A stretch of DNA of 64,000 bases from a virus. The position numbers were made by a program, and so were the translations under genes. The notes beneath the pieces are model-generated. The model searched no databases and was not told the origin of the DNA. It was given only the letters and a program-made list of their open reading frames with translations. This document shows positions 8,410 to 16,867 of this stretch, piece by piece; positions within the stretch are counted from its first letter, which is position 1, and every line of letters starts with the position of its first letter. The DNA is taken from the IMG/VR virus record IMGVR_UViG_3300042485_000398, positions 1 to 64,000 of that record. One strand, 5' to 3'.

Positions 8410-8417
8410 ATAACTAT

Positions 8418-8446
8418 TGTATACTACATTTATAACAGTTTGTCAA
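8418..8446 (-). promoter_or_regulatory. Early sigma-70-like promoter before tRNA-Arg
   Basis: Minus strand TTGACA (8441-8446), exact 17-bp spacer, TATACA (8418-8423). The predicted start is within a few bases of the tRNA 5' end. Confidence 0.7.
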
Positions 8447-8447
8447 G

Positions 8448-9839
8448 TTAAAACTCAAACTTTGAAAAATCTCTTCGCTTACCAATGGTAGTATTTTCAA
8501 ACACTGGAACATCGTCTTGCCCAGAGTCCATAATACCAGCCTGAGCATCATCTTCCAAGTCATACAGTTTCATCTTACCACGGTCGATACCAATCATGAA
8601 GCGTTTGTTCATACCTGGGTCGTTGTAACGATTCTTCAACTGCTTTATCATCAACTGGCCCATCTTGTCAAGTTCTTCTGTTGCGATAAGGGCAAACATC
8701 AAGTCAGCCGTAGCTGGTAGACCAAATGATTCTGAAGTATCTGTCAGTTCGACATCTGAATTGGCATAACCACTGCGGGTTGTCTGTGTAGCAGAAACGA
8801 TTGGCAAATCAAACTCTACTGCCAGACCACGAAGTTCTTCTGCGATACCCTTAATGACTGTGTAAGAATTGGCACCAGACGATGCTTTGTAGCGACTAGA
8901 TGCACAAATATTCAGATAGTCAATGAAGATAACATCTGGCTTGAAGTTCCGCTTCAACTGGAGTTCGTTCAACAGAGCCTTGAAATGGCCTACATGGGCG
9001 CTGGCGGTTGGATATTCTTTGACAATCAAACGACCTTCTGTCTTCGAACGAATCTTTGCAATGCGCTGGTCAAACATAGACTTAGATAGGTCTTTGAGTT
9101 CTTGAATGTTAACGTTCATCAAGTTGGCGTCAATACGTTCTGCGATACGTTCTTCTGCCATTTCAAGGGTGATATACAAAACGTTCTTGTTCTGACCCAA
9201 TGCACCAGCAGCCATGTGGCACATGAACAGAGACTTACCAACACCAGTACCAGCAAGAGCAATGTTCAATGTCTTATTTGGTAGACCACCATTGGTAATC
9301 TTGTTGAACATCTCGAGGTCAAACGGCAACTTAGTTTCTGCCCGGTGATAGAAATCAAAACGGTCTTCGGCGTTATCAATGTAGTCATGTCCTACGTTGT
9401 TATCAAACCCAACTGCCAATGCATCTTGGAGAATGGAAGGAATACCATCTTGCGAATGTACCTTGTCTTCGCCATCAATGATTTGAATCGATTGCATAAT
9501 GGCATTATACACCGCTCGGTCTTTGCAGAACTTTTCGGTCTGGTCTAGAAGCCACTTCTCATTGGCATCCACATCATCATCAAGTGCGGTTAGAGTTTCT
9601 GTAACGTGCTGATACTCTTTTTCATTTACCTTGCGGTCATTTTGTAGAGCAATGTTTATGGCATCGATGGTAGGAAGAGAATTATATTTGGTAACAAATT
9701 CGTTGATGTAACGATAGATTAACTTCTCGGCGTTGTCTGTAAAATATTCATCTTTAATGAATGGGATTACCTTACGCAGGTAATCCTCATCCGAAATCAA
9801 CTTACTTAGGATAATAGTTTCAATTTTCTTCTGCAACAT
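8448..9839 (-). CDS. 41: Replicative DNA helicase gp41 (DnaB family)
   Basis: 463 residues, close to T4 gp41 (475). The N-terminal domain (to about 150) is followed by a RecA-like ATPase core with Walker A GTGVGKS at 197-203 and Walker B PDVIFIDYLN near 305. It forms the hexameric 5'-3' replicative helicase of the T4-type primosome. Its start overlaps the zinc-binding ORF upstream, and it closes the 43-uvsX-41 run conserved in T4-like phages. Confidence 0.93.
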   Translation of the reverse strand: MLQKKIETIILSKLISDEDYLRKVIPFIKDEYFTDNAEKLIYRYINEFVTKYNSLPTIDAINIALQNDRKVNEKEYQHVTETLTALDDDVDANEKWLLDQTEKFCKDRAVYNAIMQSIQIIDGEDKVHSQDGIPSILQDALAVGFDNNVGHDYIDNAEDRFDFYHRAETKLPFDLEMFNKITNGGLPNKTLNIALAGTGVGKSLFMCHMAAGALGQNKNVLYITLEMAEERIAERIDANLMNVNIQELKDLSKSMFDQRIAKIRSKTEGRLIVKEYPTASAHVGHFKALLNELQLKRNFKPDVIFIDYLNICASSRYKASSGANSYTVIKGIAEELRGLAVEFDLPIVSATQTTRSGYANSDVELTDTSESFGLPATADLMFALIATEELDKMGQLMIKQLKNRYNDPGMNKRFMIGIDRGKMKLYDLEDDAQAGIMDSGQDDVPVFENTTIGKRRDFSKFEF

Positions 9840-10041
9840 TCACATCCTCTAGTTCAAAATATTCTTCATAATCATTAGCAATCTTCATACAACAATCTTC
9901 ACATACCCACTTCTCAAAAGTTAGGCCATGTTCTGAACCATGAAGACAGATTGCAGCATCTTTCTTAGGATTGATGCCGCAACCACATTCGTCACAGATT
10001 TTCGTATTCTTCTGAAACATCTTCGTCAAGAATTTCCACAT
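9820..10041 (-). CDS. Small zinc-ribbon-like protein
   Basis: 73 residues from ATG 10041 (GGAGGGTGAAA upstream); an in-frame GTG at 10047 also exists. CDECGCG near residue 16 and CEDCC near 47, with another Cys and several His between, form a likely four-Cys zinc site. It overlaps the end of uvsX by 50 bases and the start of gene 41 by 20, so it bridges both genes. Role unknown; nucleic-acid or protein binding is plausible. Confidence 0.7.
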   Translation of the reverse strand: MWKFLTKMFQKNTKICDECGCGINPKKDAAICLHGSEHGLTFEKWVCEDCCMKIANDYEEYFELEDVNVAEEN

Positions 10042-11056
10042 TTTCACCCTCCATCATTTGTCCGCCTGCCATGCGGTATCGCTTTTCAATCCAATCACTG
10101 AATGTTGGGTCGGTCAGAACTGGCATCCAGAATTCTTTGTTGTATGTATCATTCAGGCGATGCTTCTTTTCTTCTGTTGCCAACTGGTACCAACCATTCG
10201 ATGGCTTGATAACGTGGCCGCTTTCTAGTGCCATATCAAGTAGACCAGACCACTTACTGATACCACCTTGAAAGGTTACTTCGATTGGAATCTTTGACTT
10301 CTCACGAACATAACGAGACTTCTCGACGTTAATGATAAAGTTGTAACCAACTACTTCGGTGCCTTGCTTCTCTTGCTGGCGACCAATGATAAAGATATTA
10401 TCGGCTGAGTAGTAGATGCCCGTACCACCAGAGACGATTGCCTTGGGGAACATACCAATTTCCATATAAGTGTGATTGACCACGACCATAGGAATGTCTT
10501 TAATGGTAAGATGTGGTGTAATCATACGGAACAAGGACTTCATCTGCTTGGCGCGGGTCATATCTGCAACCGACTTACCATCTAGGGCATCATCAACTTC
10601 TTTCTTAGAAGCAAGGTTACCCACAGAGTCAACTACAATCATGACACGGTCCTTACGTTCAAGTTCATTAACTTGCTTCATAATATCATGTTTCAATTGT
10701 TCAATGTCAGTGATGGGAGTATGAACAACCTTACCTGTATCAATGCCAAAGTTCTCAAAGTATGACTGAGGAGCACCAAACTCGGAGTCGTAAAACAAAA
10801 CAATACCATCATCATACTTGTCCAAGAAACTCTTAACCAACATCATGGCGAATGCAGTCTTAAAGTGTTTAGATGGGCCAGCAAAGATGGTTAGCCCTGG
10901 TGTCAGACCACCATCTAGTTTACCAGAGAGAGCCACATTTAGTGCAGGAACAGAAGTCTGAATTAAATCTTTGGTACTAAAGAGTTTACTTTCTGATAAT
11001 ACATTCGTTTCTTTGATAGTAGTATTCTTTTTCAGTTTGTCAAGTAGTGCGTTCAT
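9992..11056 (-). CDS. uvsX: UvsX recombinase (RecA family)
   Basis: 354 residues. The phage-type Walker A GPSKHFKT is at 60-67 and Walker B MIVVDSVGNL near 140. It promotes strand exchange in T4-type recombination-dependent replication; its partners UvsY and UvsW are encoded at 31819-32259 and 30341-31822. It overlaps gene 43 by 4 bases (ATGA), as expected of coupled translation. Confidence 0.95.
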   Translation of the reverse strand: MNALLDKLKKNTTIKETNVLSESKLFSTKDLIQTSVPALNVALSGKLDGGLTPGLTIFAGPSKHFKTAFAMMLVKSFLDKYDDGIVLFYDSEFGAPQSYFENFGIDTGKVVHTPITDIEQLKHDIMKQVNELERKDRVMIVVDSVGNLASKKEVDDALDGKSVADMTRAKQMKSLFRMITPHLTIKDIPMVVVNHTYMEIGMFPKAIVSGGTGIYYSADNIFIIGRQQEKQGTEVVGYNFIINVEKSRYVREKSKIPIEVTFQGGISKWSGLLDMALESGHVIKPSNGWYQLATEEKKHRLNDTYNKEFWMPVLTDPTFSDWIEKRYRMAGGQMMEGENVEILDEDVSEEYENL

Positions 11057-13578
11057 GCGAATAGGTCCTCCAATGTTGCTTTAGGTTCAGTAGACCAGCC
11101 TAGACCGTCTACAATCATGTTAAGTGGGTCAAGAAATGCTTTCTGGAACATCATCTTATAATCTATATATCGGTGAATGTCAAGTTCTTTTGGCATTATT
11201 CCGAGAAAAGCAATACAATTTTCATGCATTGTATTAGGCTCTTTGAGATAAAGGAACTTAATCTTTTCACCCTCTTGTATTAATTCATACTTCTTGTCAA
11301 GGTTGGCTTTCTTGATCATATGGTTATACATCAGGGCACCGCGAACATGCATCGGTGTTCCCTTGCCATAAATATCAGCCGTAGATGTATACTTAGACAA
11401 CCCATTTACACCTCGTGGGAATGCAATCTCTTCAGGTGTCATCTTGTAGAAGGCTTCGCGGGTTTCTTCAATGAACTTCTGTAGAGTTGCTTCGTCGGAG
11501 GTCAGGCAGAGTCTGACGGCTTCTTTGAGGCTCTTGCGGACGGGCGCAGGCGTAGACGAGCGGACGATTTCGAGACCCATGACTTTGAGTTTTGGCTCAT
11601 CGTAACGGACGCCTTCGTTGTCATAGACATTAAGTGCGTACCTCTTTTTTGCAACCCAGATGCCACGTTCCGCGATTGCCTCGCGTTTGAATATAATTTT
11701 CTTCTGAAATGCATTCGTGTAGTCCGCAAGTCCATCGCAACTCTTGTTGATCGCCTCTGTGATTTTCTCTTCGCAGATTTTATCGAGAACGCCAATGAGT
11801 TTGTCGCGGTCCATATCAGGATAAAACTTACTAACAAGAGGCTCCAGGGAAATATAACAAGAATCAGTATCACTGTAGAAAGAGTAGTTGTGTCCATTTG
11901 TTCCTACGACCTTGTTGAGATATGCGTCAAGTGCCTTACCTACTTCCTGAATAATATACTGACCAGTCATAGTGATGCCTTCAGCCACTCGGGCATCATA
12001 ATAACGGAAGTATTCATTACCCATGGCACCGAAGAGAGAGTTCAACTGAATCTTTCTTGCCATTTGAAAGTTGTTATACTTCGAAATGTTGTTCTTTAGT
12101 TTTTCGTCTTTAGTAAGTTCATATTCTTTCTGCGCGGCAATCATTAACTTCTTGTAGCGTTGACGGTCATCAAAGAACTTCTCTACGATTTCTGGAAACA
12201 GACCTTGCTTAGTGCGATTATAGCAATACCCATTTGAAGTCATGCAATAATCATTGTCTTTTAGGTCATCAAGGTCAAAGGTCTTATCAAGAAGGCCGCG
12301 CACGGTGGTGTCTTTGACATAACCATTTACCATGGTCTCAGGCGACATGTTATACTGCATAATGATTGACGGATACAGAGAGGTAGCATCGAAAGAAACT
12401 ACCCAGTCATACTTACCGGGCTTAGGTTCTTGAACATACGCACCTTCAATGCCGCGGCCCTGTTGGTCTCTCTTCTGAGGAATGTGAATGTTCTTATCAT
12501 ACAGGTGATTATAGAGAAGGCAATCCCAGGTGCGAACCTGTGAGAAAACGTCATTGTAATTACACTTGGCGTCATAGGCCATCGTGAGGATAAGTTCAAT
12601 CAACTTCAACTTACGTTCAAGTTCGTCCACAATTTCAACGTCTCGAACGTTGTATTCAACAAACTTCTGCCAGTCTTTAGTGTAAAACTCACGGAAACTT
12701 TCATAGGGATTTTCCAGCTTGTTCTTACCAAGTTCTACAGAAGCAATATGGTCTAGCTTGTAGGACTCTTGGTTAGAATACGTGAACTTCTTAAAGAGGT
12801 CCAGATAATCTAGAACGGCAATACCCTTCATTTCATAGGTAAACATTTCGCGACCCATGACGTTCATGTTCTTGCGCTGCACTAGACCCCAAGGAGAAAA
12901 CTTCTTCTTAGTGGCATTTTCATCATTGAACAGCCGCTCTACACGGGCAATCAAGTATGCAATATCGAAAAGTTCAACGTTCCAACCAGTGATGATATCT
13001 GGATGATTATCAGAATGAAAACGGACATAAGTTTCTAGCAGGTCACGTTCATTATCACACTTGACATACAGAAACTTGTTGCCAGTGGCACGAAGGGCTG
13101 CAATTTCTTCTGAGTTTACATCATCAAATTCACCGCAACCAAAGGTAATAATCTGGCGAGAGACTAGGTCCTTGACAGTGATGAGAAGTATCTCTTCAAT
13201 CGGATTATTGATATCTGGAAAGCCAAACTCGGCTCTCGTTTCGATATCGATTGTCTGAATCTTTAGAGCATTCATATCCCATTGAATTTCACCAGGAAAC
13301 TTATGCGTGATATACTGGTAGCCAAAGTTTGTCTGACCATAGATAGGAAAGTTATCTACTTCACCATAGGTTTGAATAAACTCTTTGGCGTCATTATTAC
13401 TTTGAAACTCAACTGGCTGAAGATTGTCGCCATACAGAGACTTATGGACACCTTCTTCTTTGCTCTTCACATAGAGAACAGGAGAGAAGTCTTCCCTACG
13501 ATTGAAGCGCACACCATTATGAACACCTCGAACGAGAATCTTGGAGCCATATTGGTGTGCGCTGGTATAAAACTTCAT
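11053..13578 (-). CDS. 43: DNA polymerase gp43 (family B)
   Basis: 841 residues, a single intact family B polymerase. The 3'-5' exonuclease Exo I motif is D111-I-E113; Exo III is YNVRDVEIVD. Polymerase motif A is DATSLYPSII near 395, motif B KIQLNSLFGAMGN, and motif C YSDTDS near 567. It works with clamp gp45 and loader gp44/62, all encoded just upstream. It lacks inteins or splits. A weak-35 early promoter sits at 13605-13633. Confidence 0.96.
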   Translation of the reverse strand: MKFYTSAHQYGSKILVRGVHNGVRFNRREDFSPVLYVKSKEEGVHKSLYGDNLQPVEFQSNNDAKEFIQTYGEVDNFPIYGQTNFGYQYITHKFPGEIQWDMNALKIQTIDIETRAEFGFPDINNPIEEILLITVKDLVSRQIITFGCGEFDDVNSEEIAALRATGNKFLYVKCDNERDLLETYVRFHSDNHPDIITGWNVELFDIAYLIARVERLFNDENATKKKFSPWGLVQRKNMNVMGREMFTYEMKGIAVLDYLDLFKKFTYSNQESYKLDHIASVELGKNKLENPYESFREFYTKDWQKFVEYNVRDVEIVDELERKLKLIELILTMAYDAKCNYNDVFSQVRTWDCLLYNHLYDKNIHIPQKRDQQGRGIEGAYVQEPKPGKYDWVVSFDATSLYPSIIMQYNMSPETMVNGYVKDTTVRGLLDKTFDLDDLKDNDYCMTSNGYCYNRTKQGLFPEIVEKFFDDRQRYKKLMIAAQKEYELTKDEKLKNNISKYNNFQMARKIQLNSLFGAMGNEYFRYYDARVAEGITMTGQYIIQEVGKALDAYLNKVVGTNGHNYSFYSDTDSCYISLEPLVSKFYPDMDRDKLIGVLDKICEEKITEAINKSCDGLADYTNAFQKKIIFKREAIAERGIWVAKKRYALNVYDNEGVRYDEPKLKVMGLEIVRSSTPAPVRKSLKEAVRLCLTSDEATLQKFIEETREAFYKMTPEEIAFPRGVNGLSKYTSTADIYGKGTPMHVRGALMYNHMIKKANLDKKYELIQEGEKIKFLYLKEPNTMHENCIAFLGIMPKELDIHRYIDYKMMFQKAFLDPLNMIVDGLGWSTEPKATLEDLFA

Positions 13579-13604
13579 GTAACCCTCTTTTCAATTCAAA
13601 TACT

Positions 13605-13633
13605 ACTATACTATAAAACATAACAAAAGTAAA
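13605..13633 (-). promoter_or_regulatory. Early promoter upstream of gene 43
   Basis: Minus strand TTTACT (13628-13633), 17-bp spacer, TATAGT (13605-13610). The -10 is strong and the -35 weaker than elsewhere. Confidence 0.5.
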
Positions 13634-13639
13634 GAGGTT

Positions 13640-14062
13640 TTAGTTACACCATGATGCTTTCTTTTCGCCCATATAGGCGCGGGCAAGACCAGCCTTGATT
13701 AGTTCTGTTGATAGGTCCTTGCCATTATACTTGACATAACCAAGAACACGGCCGCCAAACTTGTCCCATTCTTTTAGATCAACCTGAATAATCTGACCAG
13801 GTTTAATCACAGACTTAGTAAAGTTTGTTGCTGCTTCTCCACCAGCAGCTTCCTTAGGACACTGGGCACGTCCACCCTTTTCAGGTGTATCAACACCCAA
13901 TACTCGGATTTTAATTACGGGTGGAATTGGAGCTGGCACCCATGGTGCTTCGACTTCGATTGTGTCGCCGTCCATAACTCTTGTTACCTTCCATGAATGC
14001 TCTACTGCCAGAGCTGGAGTGGCAATCAGGGCTGCGGCTAGAAATGCGGTAAATAATTTCAT
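13640..14062 (-). CDS. Exported thermonuclease-like (SNase) protein
   Basis: 140 residues. Residues 1-19 form a clean signal peptide ending ALA. The SNase (TNase) fold motifs follow: DGDT at 31-34, R53 with VDTPE at 57-61, and a later Arg in FGGRVLGYV near 107, matching the catalytic Asp/Arg/Glu/Arg set of micrococcal nuclease. It should act in the periplasm or outside the cell, which is odd for a gene between 43 and hsp20. Degrading extracellular DNA or DNA of competing phages is a guess. Confidence 0.85.
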   Translation of the reverse strand: MKLFTAFLAAALIATPALAVEHSWKVTRVMDGDTIEVEAPWVPAPIPPVIKIRVLGVDTPEKGGRAQCPKEAAGGEAATNFTKSVIKPGQIIQVDLKEWDKFGGRVLGYVKYNGKDLSTELIKAGLARAYMGEKKASWCN

Positions 14063-14358
14063 ATGATAATCTTACTTTCTGGAATAACGATACCACTACC
14101 GAAACGAGTATTATATTCGTTCTTCATTCCAGTATCTGGTTCGAAAATAGAAACAACTGCACCAGCACGAATAGGAATATCTCCGGTCTGGGCATACGGG
14201 CAGAAGGGTGCTAGTCCAATACCAAACTGATTGTTCTGGTTAGGTACCATCATAATCAACAGAGGCTTTTGTAGGATTACAAGACCCTCAGCACTTTCAT
14301 CAATGTCAGCAATGATTTCCTCACCGCTGATTAGCTTTATACATTTAATATTGGACAT
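14059..14358 (-). CDS. Sm-like small beta protein (paralogue A)
   Basis: 99 residues from ATG 14358 (AAGGTGAATGCT upstream); a GTG at 14367 is also in frame. The pattern KLISGEEIIADI, a conserved Pro near 33, and a C-terminal beta-rich part resemble small Sm-like proteins common in T4-like marine phages. A related protein is at 29982-30344. Overlaps the SNase start by 4 bases (ATGA). Function unknown; RNA binding is possible but unproven. Confidence 0.6.
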   Translation of the reverse strand: MSNIKCIKLISGEEIIADIDESAEGLVILQKPLLIMMVPNQNNQFGIGLAPFCPYAQTGDIPIRAGAVVSIFEPDTGMKNEYNTRFGSGIVIPESKIII

Positions 14359-14379
14359 AGCATTCACCTTCTTAAATTA

Positions 14380-14868
14380 TTACTTAGTTTTACCTTCTGC
14401 CAAGAATTCGGCAGCTTGTGATGGATATTCATTATCCTCATCGGTAATGTCGATCTTCTTGGCTTTCTTTTCTTCTGGAATAAATGCTTCAAGCCAAATC
14501 TTTAGCATACCATTTACCAGAGTAGAACTTTTTACTTCAACATTGTCGGCAAGAGTGAATTCACGTTTAAATCCTCGCTCGGCAATACCTTTGTAAAGGT
14601 ATTCAGTATTGTCAGTGGCATCGATTTTACCACGAATACTCAACAGACCTTCTTGCAATTCAATATCAATCTCGGACTTACCGAAACCAGCAACGGCTAG
14701 TTCAATAACGTAGCGGTCTTCATCGACCTTCTTGATATTGTATGGGGGATATTTAATTGGCATCATCTGGGATGATTGGTCGGCAATATCTGCCAGCCTC
14801 TTCATAACACGGTCTGCGCCAACGAAATAACGATCCATCTGTGGGATCATTGTTGTATCAAATTTCAT
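14380..14868 (-). CDS. hsp20: Small heat-shock protein (Hsp20/alpha-crystallin)
   Basis: 162 residues from ATG 14868, preceded by AGGAGCAAAAAT. The alpha-crystallin domain spans about 35-135, with PPYNIKK, VIELAVAGFGKSEIDIEL and the closing GMLKIWLE strand. It resembles IbpA-type chaperones that hold unfolded proteins; such genes are frequent in T4-like cyanophages. It is separated from regA by a terminator and has its own promoter (14927-14957), so it starts a new unit. Confidence 0.92.
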   Translation of the reverse strand: MKFDTTMIPQMDRYFVGADRVMKRLADIADQSSQMMPIKYPPYNIKKVDEDRYVIELAVAGFGKSEIDIELQEGLLSIRGKIDATDNTEYLYKGIAERGFKREFTLADNVEVKSSTLVNGMLKIWLEAFIPEEKKAKKIDITDEDNEYPSQAAEFLAEGKTK

Positions 14869-14893
14869 ATTTTTGCTCCTATTAAGCGAGTTT

Positions 14894-14927
14894 AAAAAAG
14901 TGTGCCATCCGAAGCATGACACACTTT
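14894..14927 (-). terminator. Rho-independent terminator after regA
   Basis: On the minus strand AAAGTGTGTCAT, a short loop containing C(TTCG)G, then ATGGCACACTTT and a run of six Ts. It is a strong intrinsic terminator for transcription coming through regA. The promoter at 14927-14957 would start inside its 5' arm. Confidence 0.85.
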
Positions 14928-14957
14928 ATTTATACTATACTTTTAGAAGAAAGTCAA
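14927..14957 (-). promoter_or_regulatory. Composite early/late promoter for hsp20
   Basis: Minus strand TTGACT (14952-14957), 17-bp spacer, TATAAA (14929-14934), and the same -10 reads as a perfect late box TATAAATA (14927-14934). Host sigma-70 and phage gp55 could both use it. Confidence 0.6.
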
Positions 14958-15374
14958 CTACTTTTTGCGACCGATGTTATACTTTTGAATAAGTTCCCAC
15001 TCGTTCTTTTCTTTGTAAGCAATTACTTTGATTTGATTTAGAGGTGCCTTGTCCTCATGAATTTCTGGATTGAGAATGGTAATCAAACCCCAGTCCGAAA
15101 GTAAATGCGCAACAGTATTTCTACGTTGCAAGTCATTATCGCTAAAGTCCGCATCTTTACCATCTAAGGCAAAGAGTTCCTTAAAGTGGACAATGAAATA
15201 CCTACCCTGCTTATGAAGGATATGGCATGACTGATAAAGAATCTTATCCTTACGAGACGCTACCCCAATACGTGAAAGAGTTTCACGAACCTTTAGAAAG
15301 TCGTCTGGATTCTCCAACTTAACTTCCAAGGGAGCATACCCAGGATAGTTAATATCAAAAAAATCTTCGCTCAT
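14958..15374 (-). CDS. regA: RegA translational repressor
   Basis: 138 residues, near T4 RegA (122). Conserved blocks are ENPDDFLKVRETLSRIG, KDKILYQSCHILHKQGRYFIVHFKE and LLSDWGLI. RegA binds start regions of early mRNAs and blocks translation, including its own and clamp-loader messages. Position between 62 and the hsp20/43 block is as in T4, and it overlaps gene 62 by 4 bases. Confidence 0.95.
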   Translation of the reverse strand: MSEDFFDINYPGYAPLEVKLENPDDFLKVRETLSRIGVASRKDKILYQSCHILHKQGRYFIVHFKELFALDGKDADFSDNDLQRRNTVAHLLSDWGLITILNPEIHEDKAPLNQIKVIAYKEKNEWELIQKYNIGRKK

Positions 15375-15826
15375 TTTCTACCACCTTTATACAATTTCTC
15401 TTTTATTGTTTTCTTTTGTTCTTCGGAGAGAATTGTAAGAGCTTGACTAGCTTTTTCATTACTATAGCCATAATACTCCTTGATCATCTCAACTTCGGCA
15501 TCGTCTTCAATTTTGATCCATTTATCAAAACGCTTTCTAGACCTAATTGTATTTATAAGAAAAGTATTTTGCAGAGCTTTATCAAGGTGTGGGCGGCAGT
15601 TCATCTCGTTGGCTGGAATGACAGTATCAGCACTGAAACTCAGTCCACGATTGATGATCCAAGGGTTGTATTGCTTCTCTGACCACTCATCTACTATGAG
15701 ATTAGTCTTCTTGTGGTTAATATCGTTGATGAAATCAAAGGGAGAAATCTTGGCTTTTTTCTCCACATAATCTTCTGGCTTGTATTCTACCTTTGGATCA
15801 CCAAGGCCCTCTAGAATACCGTCCAT
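15371..15826 (-). CDS. 62: Clamp-loader small subunit gp62
   Basis: 151 residues from ATG 15826, overlapping the gene 44 stop (TAATG) with GGAG 8 bases upstream; an in-frame GTG lies at 15835. Matches T4 gp62 in length class and position. It has SPFDFINDINHKKTNL and a C-terminal helical region. With four gp44 subunits it loads the gp45 clamp. A late-like box inside it (about 15546) is judged chance. Confidence 0.9.
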   Translation of the reverse strand: MDGILEGLGDPKVEYKPEDYVEKKAKISPFDFINDINHKKTNLIVDEWSEKQYNPWIINRGLSFSADTVIPANEMNCRPHLDKALQNTFLINTIRSRKRFDKWIKIEDDAEVEMIKEYYGYSNEKASQALTILSEEQKKTIKEKLYKGGRK

Positions 15827-16758
15827 TACTTCCACTCCACTCCAGCCATAATCTCAACCAGACAGGCTACGAGATTGATTTCTTGGTTGGTGGCGAAAGC
15901 AGACTTGTATTGATAGTCGGCCAGCAGAACGATAAGAGCCGCAGGATACTTAACATCATCAAGAAGGGTATCATAAATCTTACGGAAAATGATGCCAGCA
16001 TCGTTGTCGATATTATCTACAACCCACTGACGGACTTTCTTGAAGTCCTTACCACGAAGGGCATCAACCAGTTCTTTCATATTGATTTCTTGGACATTGG
16101 CCAAGATACCAGCATCGATAGTACCACTTACACTGTAACGCTGTAGTTCATTAAGAACACGGCGATAATCAGGGAAGTGCTTCTTGAGGACTTCGGCAAC
16201 AACCTTGTCATCATACTGCACACTCTCGGCTTCAAGAATATCACCAAGACGTTTCATAAAACGTCCAGCCATCTTTGGTCTATCGGCCTTAGTCAGCTTG
16301 AATTCAATCACCGCAGTTCGACTATGCAGAGGTGCAATGATACGGTTCTTGAAGTTACAGGTAAAGATGAAGCGGCAGTTGTTGGCAAACTCTTCAATGA
16401 AGGCACGAAGGGCTGGCTGAGTGGAATTTGGATTCAGGTAATCGGCTTCGTCTAGAATAACAACCTTAGTCTTGCCGCTAAACGAGACAGAGGATGCAAA
16501 CTCACGAATCTTGGTACGGAGAACATCAATACCAGATTCTTCTGAACCGTTAATAACGATATAATCACAACCCAATTCTTCACAAATGGCTCGGGCGATA
16601 GTAGTCTTACCTACACCAGCCGAGCCACACAGGAGCATATTGGGAATCTCACCAGTTGCCACAAACTGGCGAAAGGTATTCAGTTGTTCATCGGGAAGGA
16701 TACAATCGTCCAGCTTACGAGGACGATACTTCTCAACCCAGAGGAAGTCTTCACGCAT
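15826..16758 (-). CDS. 44: Clamp-loader large subunit gp44 (AAA+)
   Basis: 310 residues from ATG 16758 (GGAGAATCATT upstream), T4 gp44 is 319. Walker A GSAGVGKT at 45-52, Walker B VVILDEADYL near 105, and an Arg-finger SRTAVIEF typical of sliding-clamp loaders. It supplies the ATPase that opens clamp gp45. A promoter ends 80 bases upstream and its leader RNA is structured (16785-16816). Confidence 0.95.
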   Translation of the reverse strand: MREDFLWVEKYRPRKLDDCILPDEQLNTFRQFVATGEIPNMLLCGSAGVGKTTIARAICEELGCDYIVINGSEESGIDVLRTKIREFASSVSFSGKTKVVILDEADYLNPNSTQPALRAFIEEFANNCRFIFTCNFKNRIIAPLHSRTAVIEFKLTKADRPKMAGRFMKRLGDILEAESVQYDDKVVAEVLKKHFPDYRRVLNELQRYSVSGTIDAGILANVQEINMKELVDALRGKDFKKVRQWVVDNIDNDAGIIFRKIYDTLLDDVKYPAALIVLLADYQYKSAFATNQEINLVACLVEIMAGVEWK

Positions 16759-16784
16759 AATGATTCTCCATAATAAAATAAAAT

Positions 16785-16816
16785 GTCCGTCGCGATGTGT
16801 AAGGGCATCCACGGAC
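16785..16816 (-). promoter_or_regulatory. Structured leader/possible attenuator before gene 44
   Basis: Minus strand GTCCGT pairs with ACGGAC, and inside these GATG pairs with CATC. A T-rich tract (ATTTTATTTTATT) follows, then the gene 44 ribosome site. It could be a leaky terminator, an attenuator or a translation control element; the sequence does not decide. Confidence 0.4.
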
Positions 16817-16838
16817 TCTGGCTTAGTGACCAGTATTC

Positions 16839-16867
16839 ACTATATCAGTTGTTGCGCAACCAGTCAA
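16839..16867 (-). promoter_or_regulatory. Early sigma-70-like promoter for 44-62-regA
   Basis: Minus strand TTGACT (16862-16867), exact 17-bp spacer, TATAGT (16839-16844). It lies in the last codons of the peroxiredoxin gene and faces gene 44. Confidence 0.7.

Noticed and set aside
15540-15560. A TATAAATA string inside gene 62
   Set aside because: It lies deep in coding sequence about 170 bases from regA, with no supporting spacing; judged chance.
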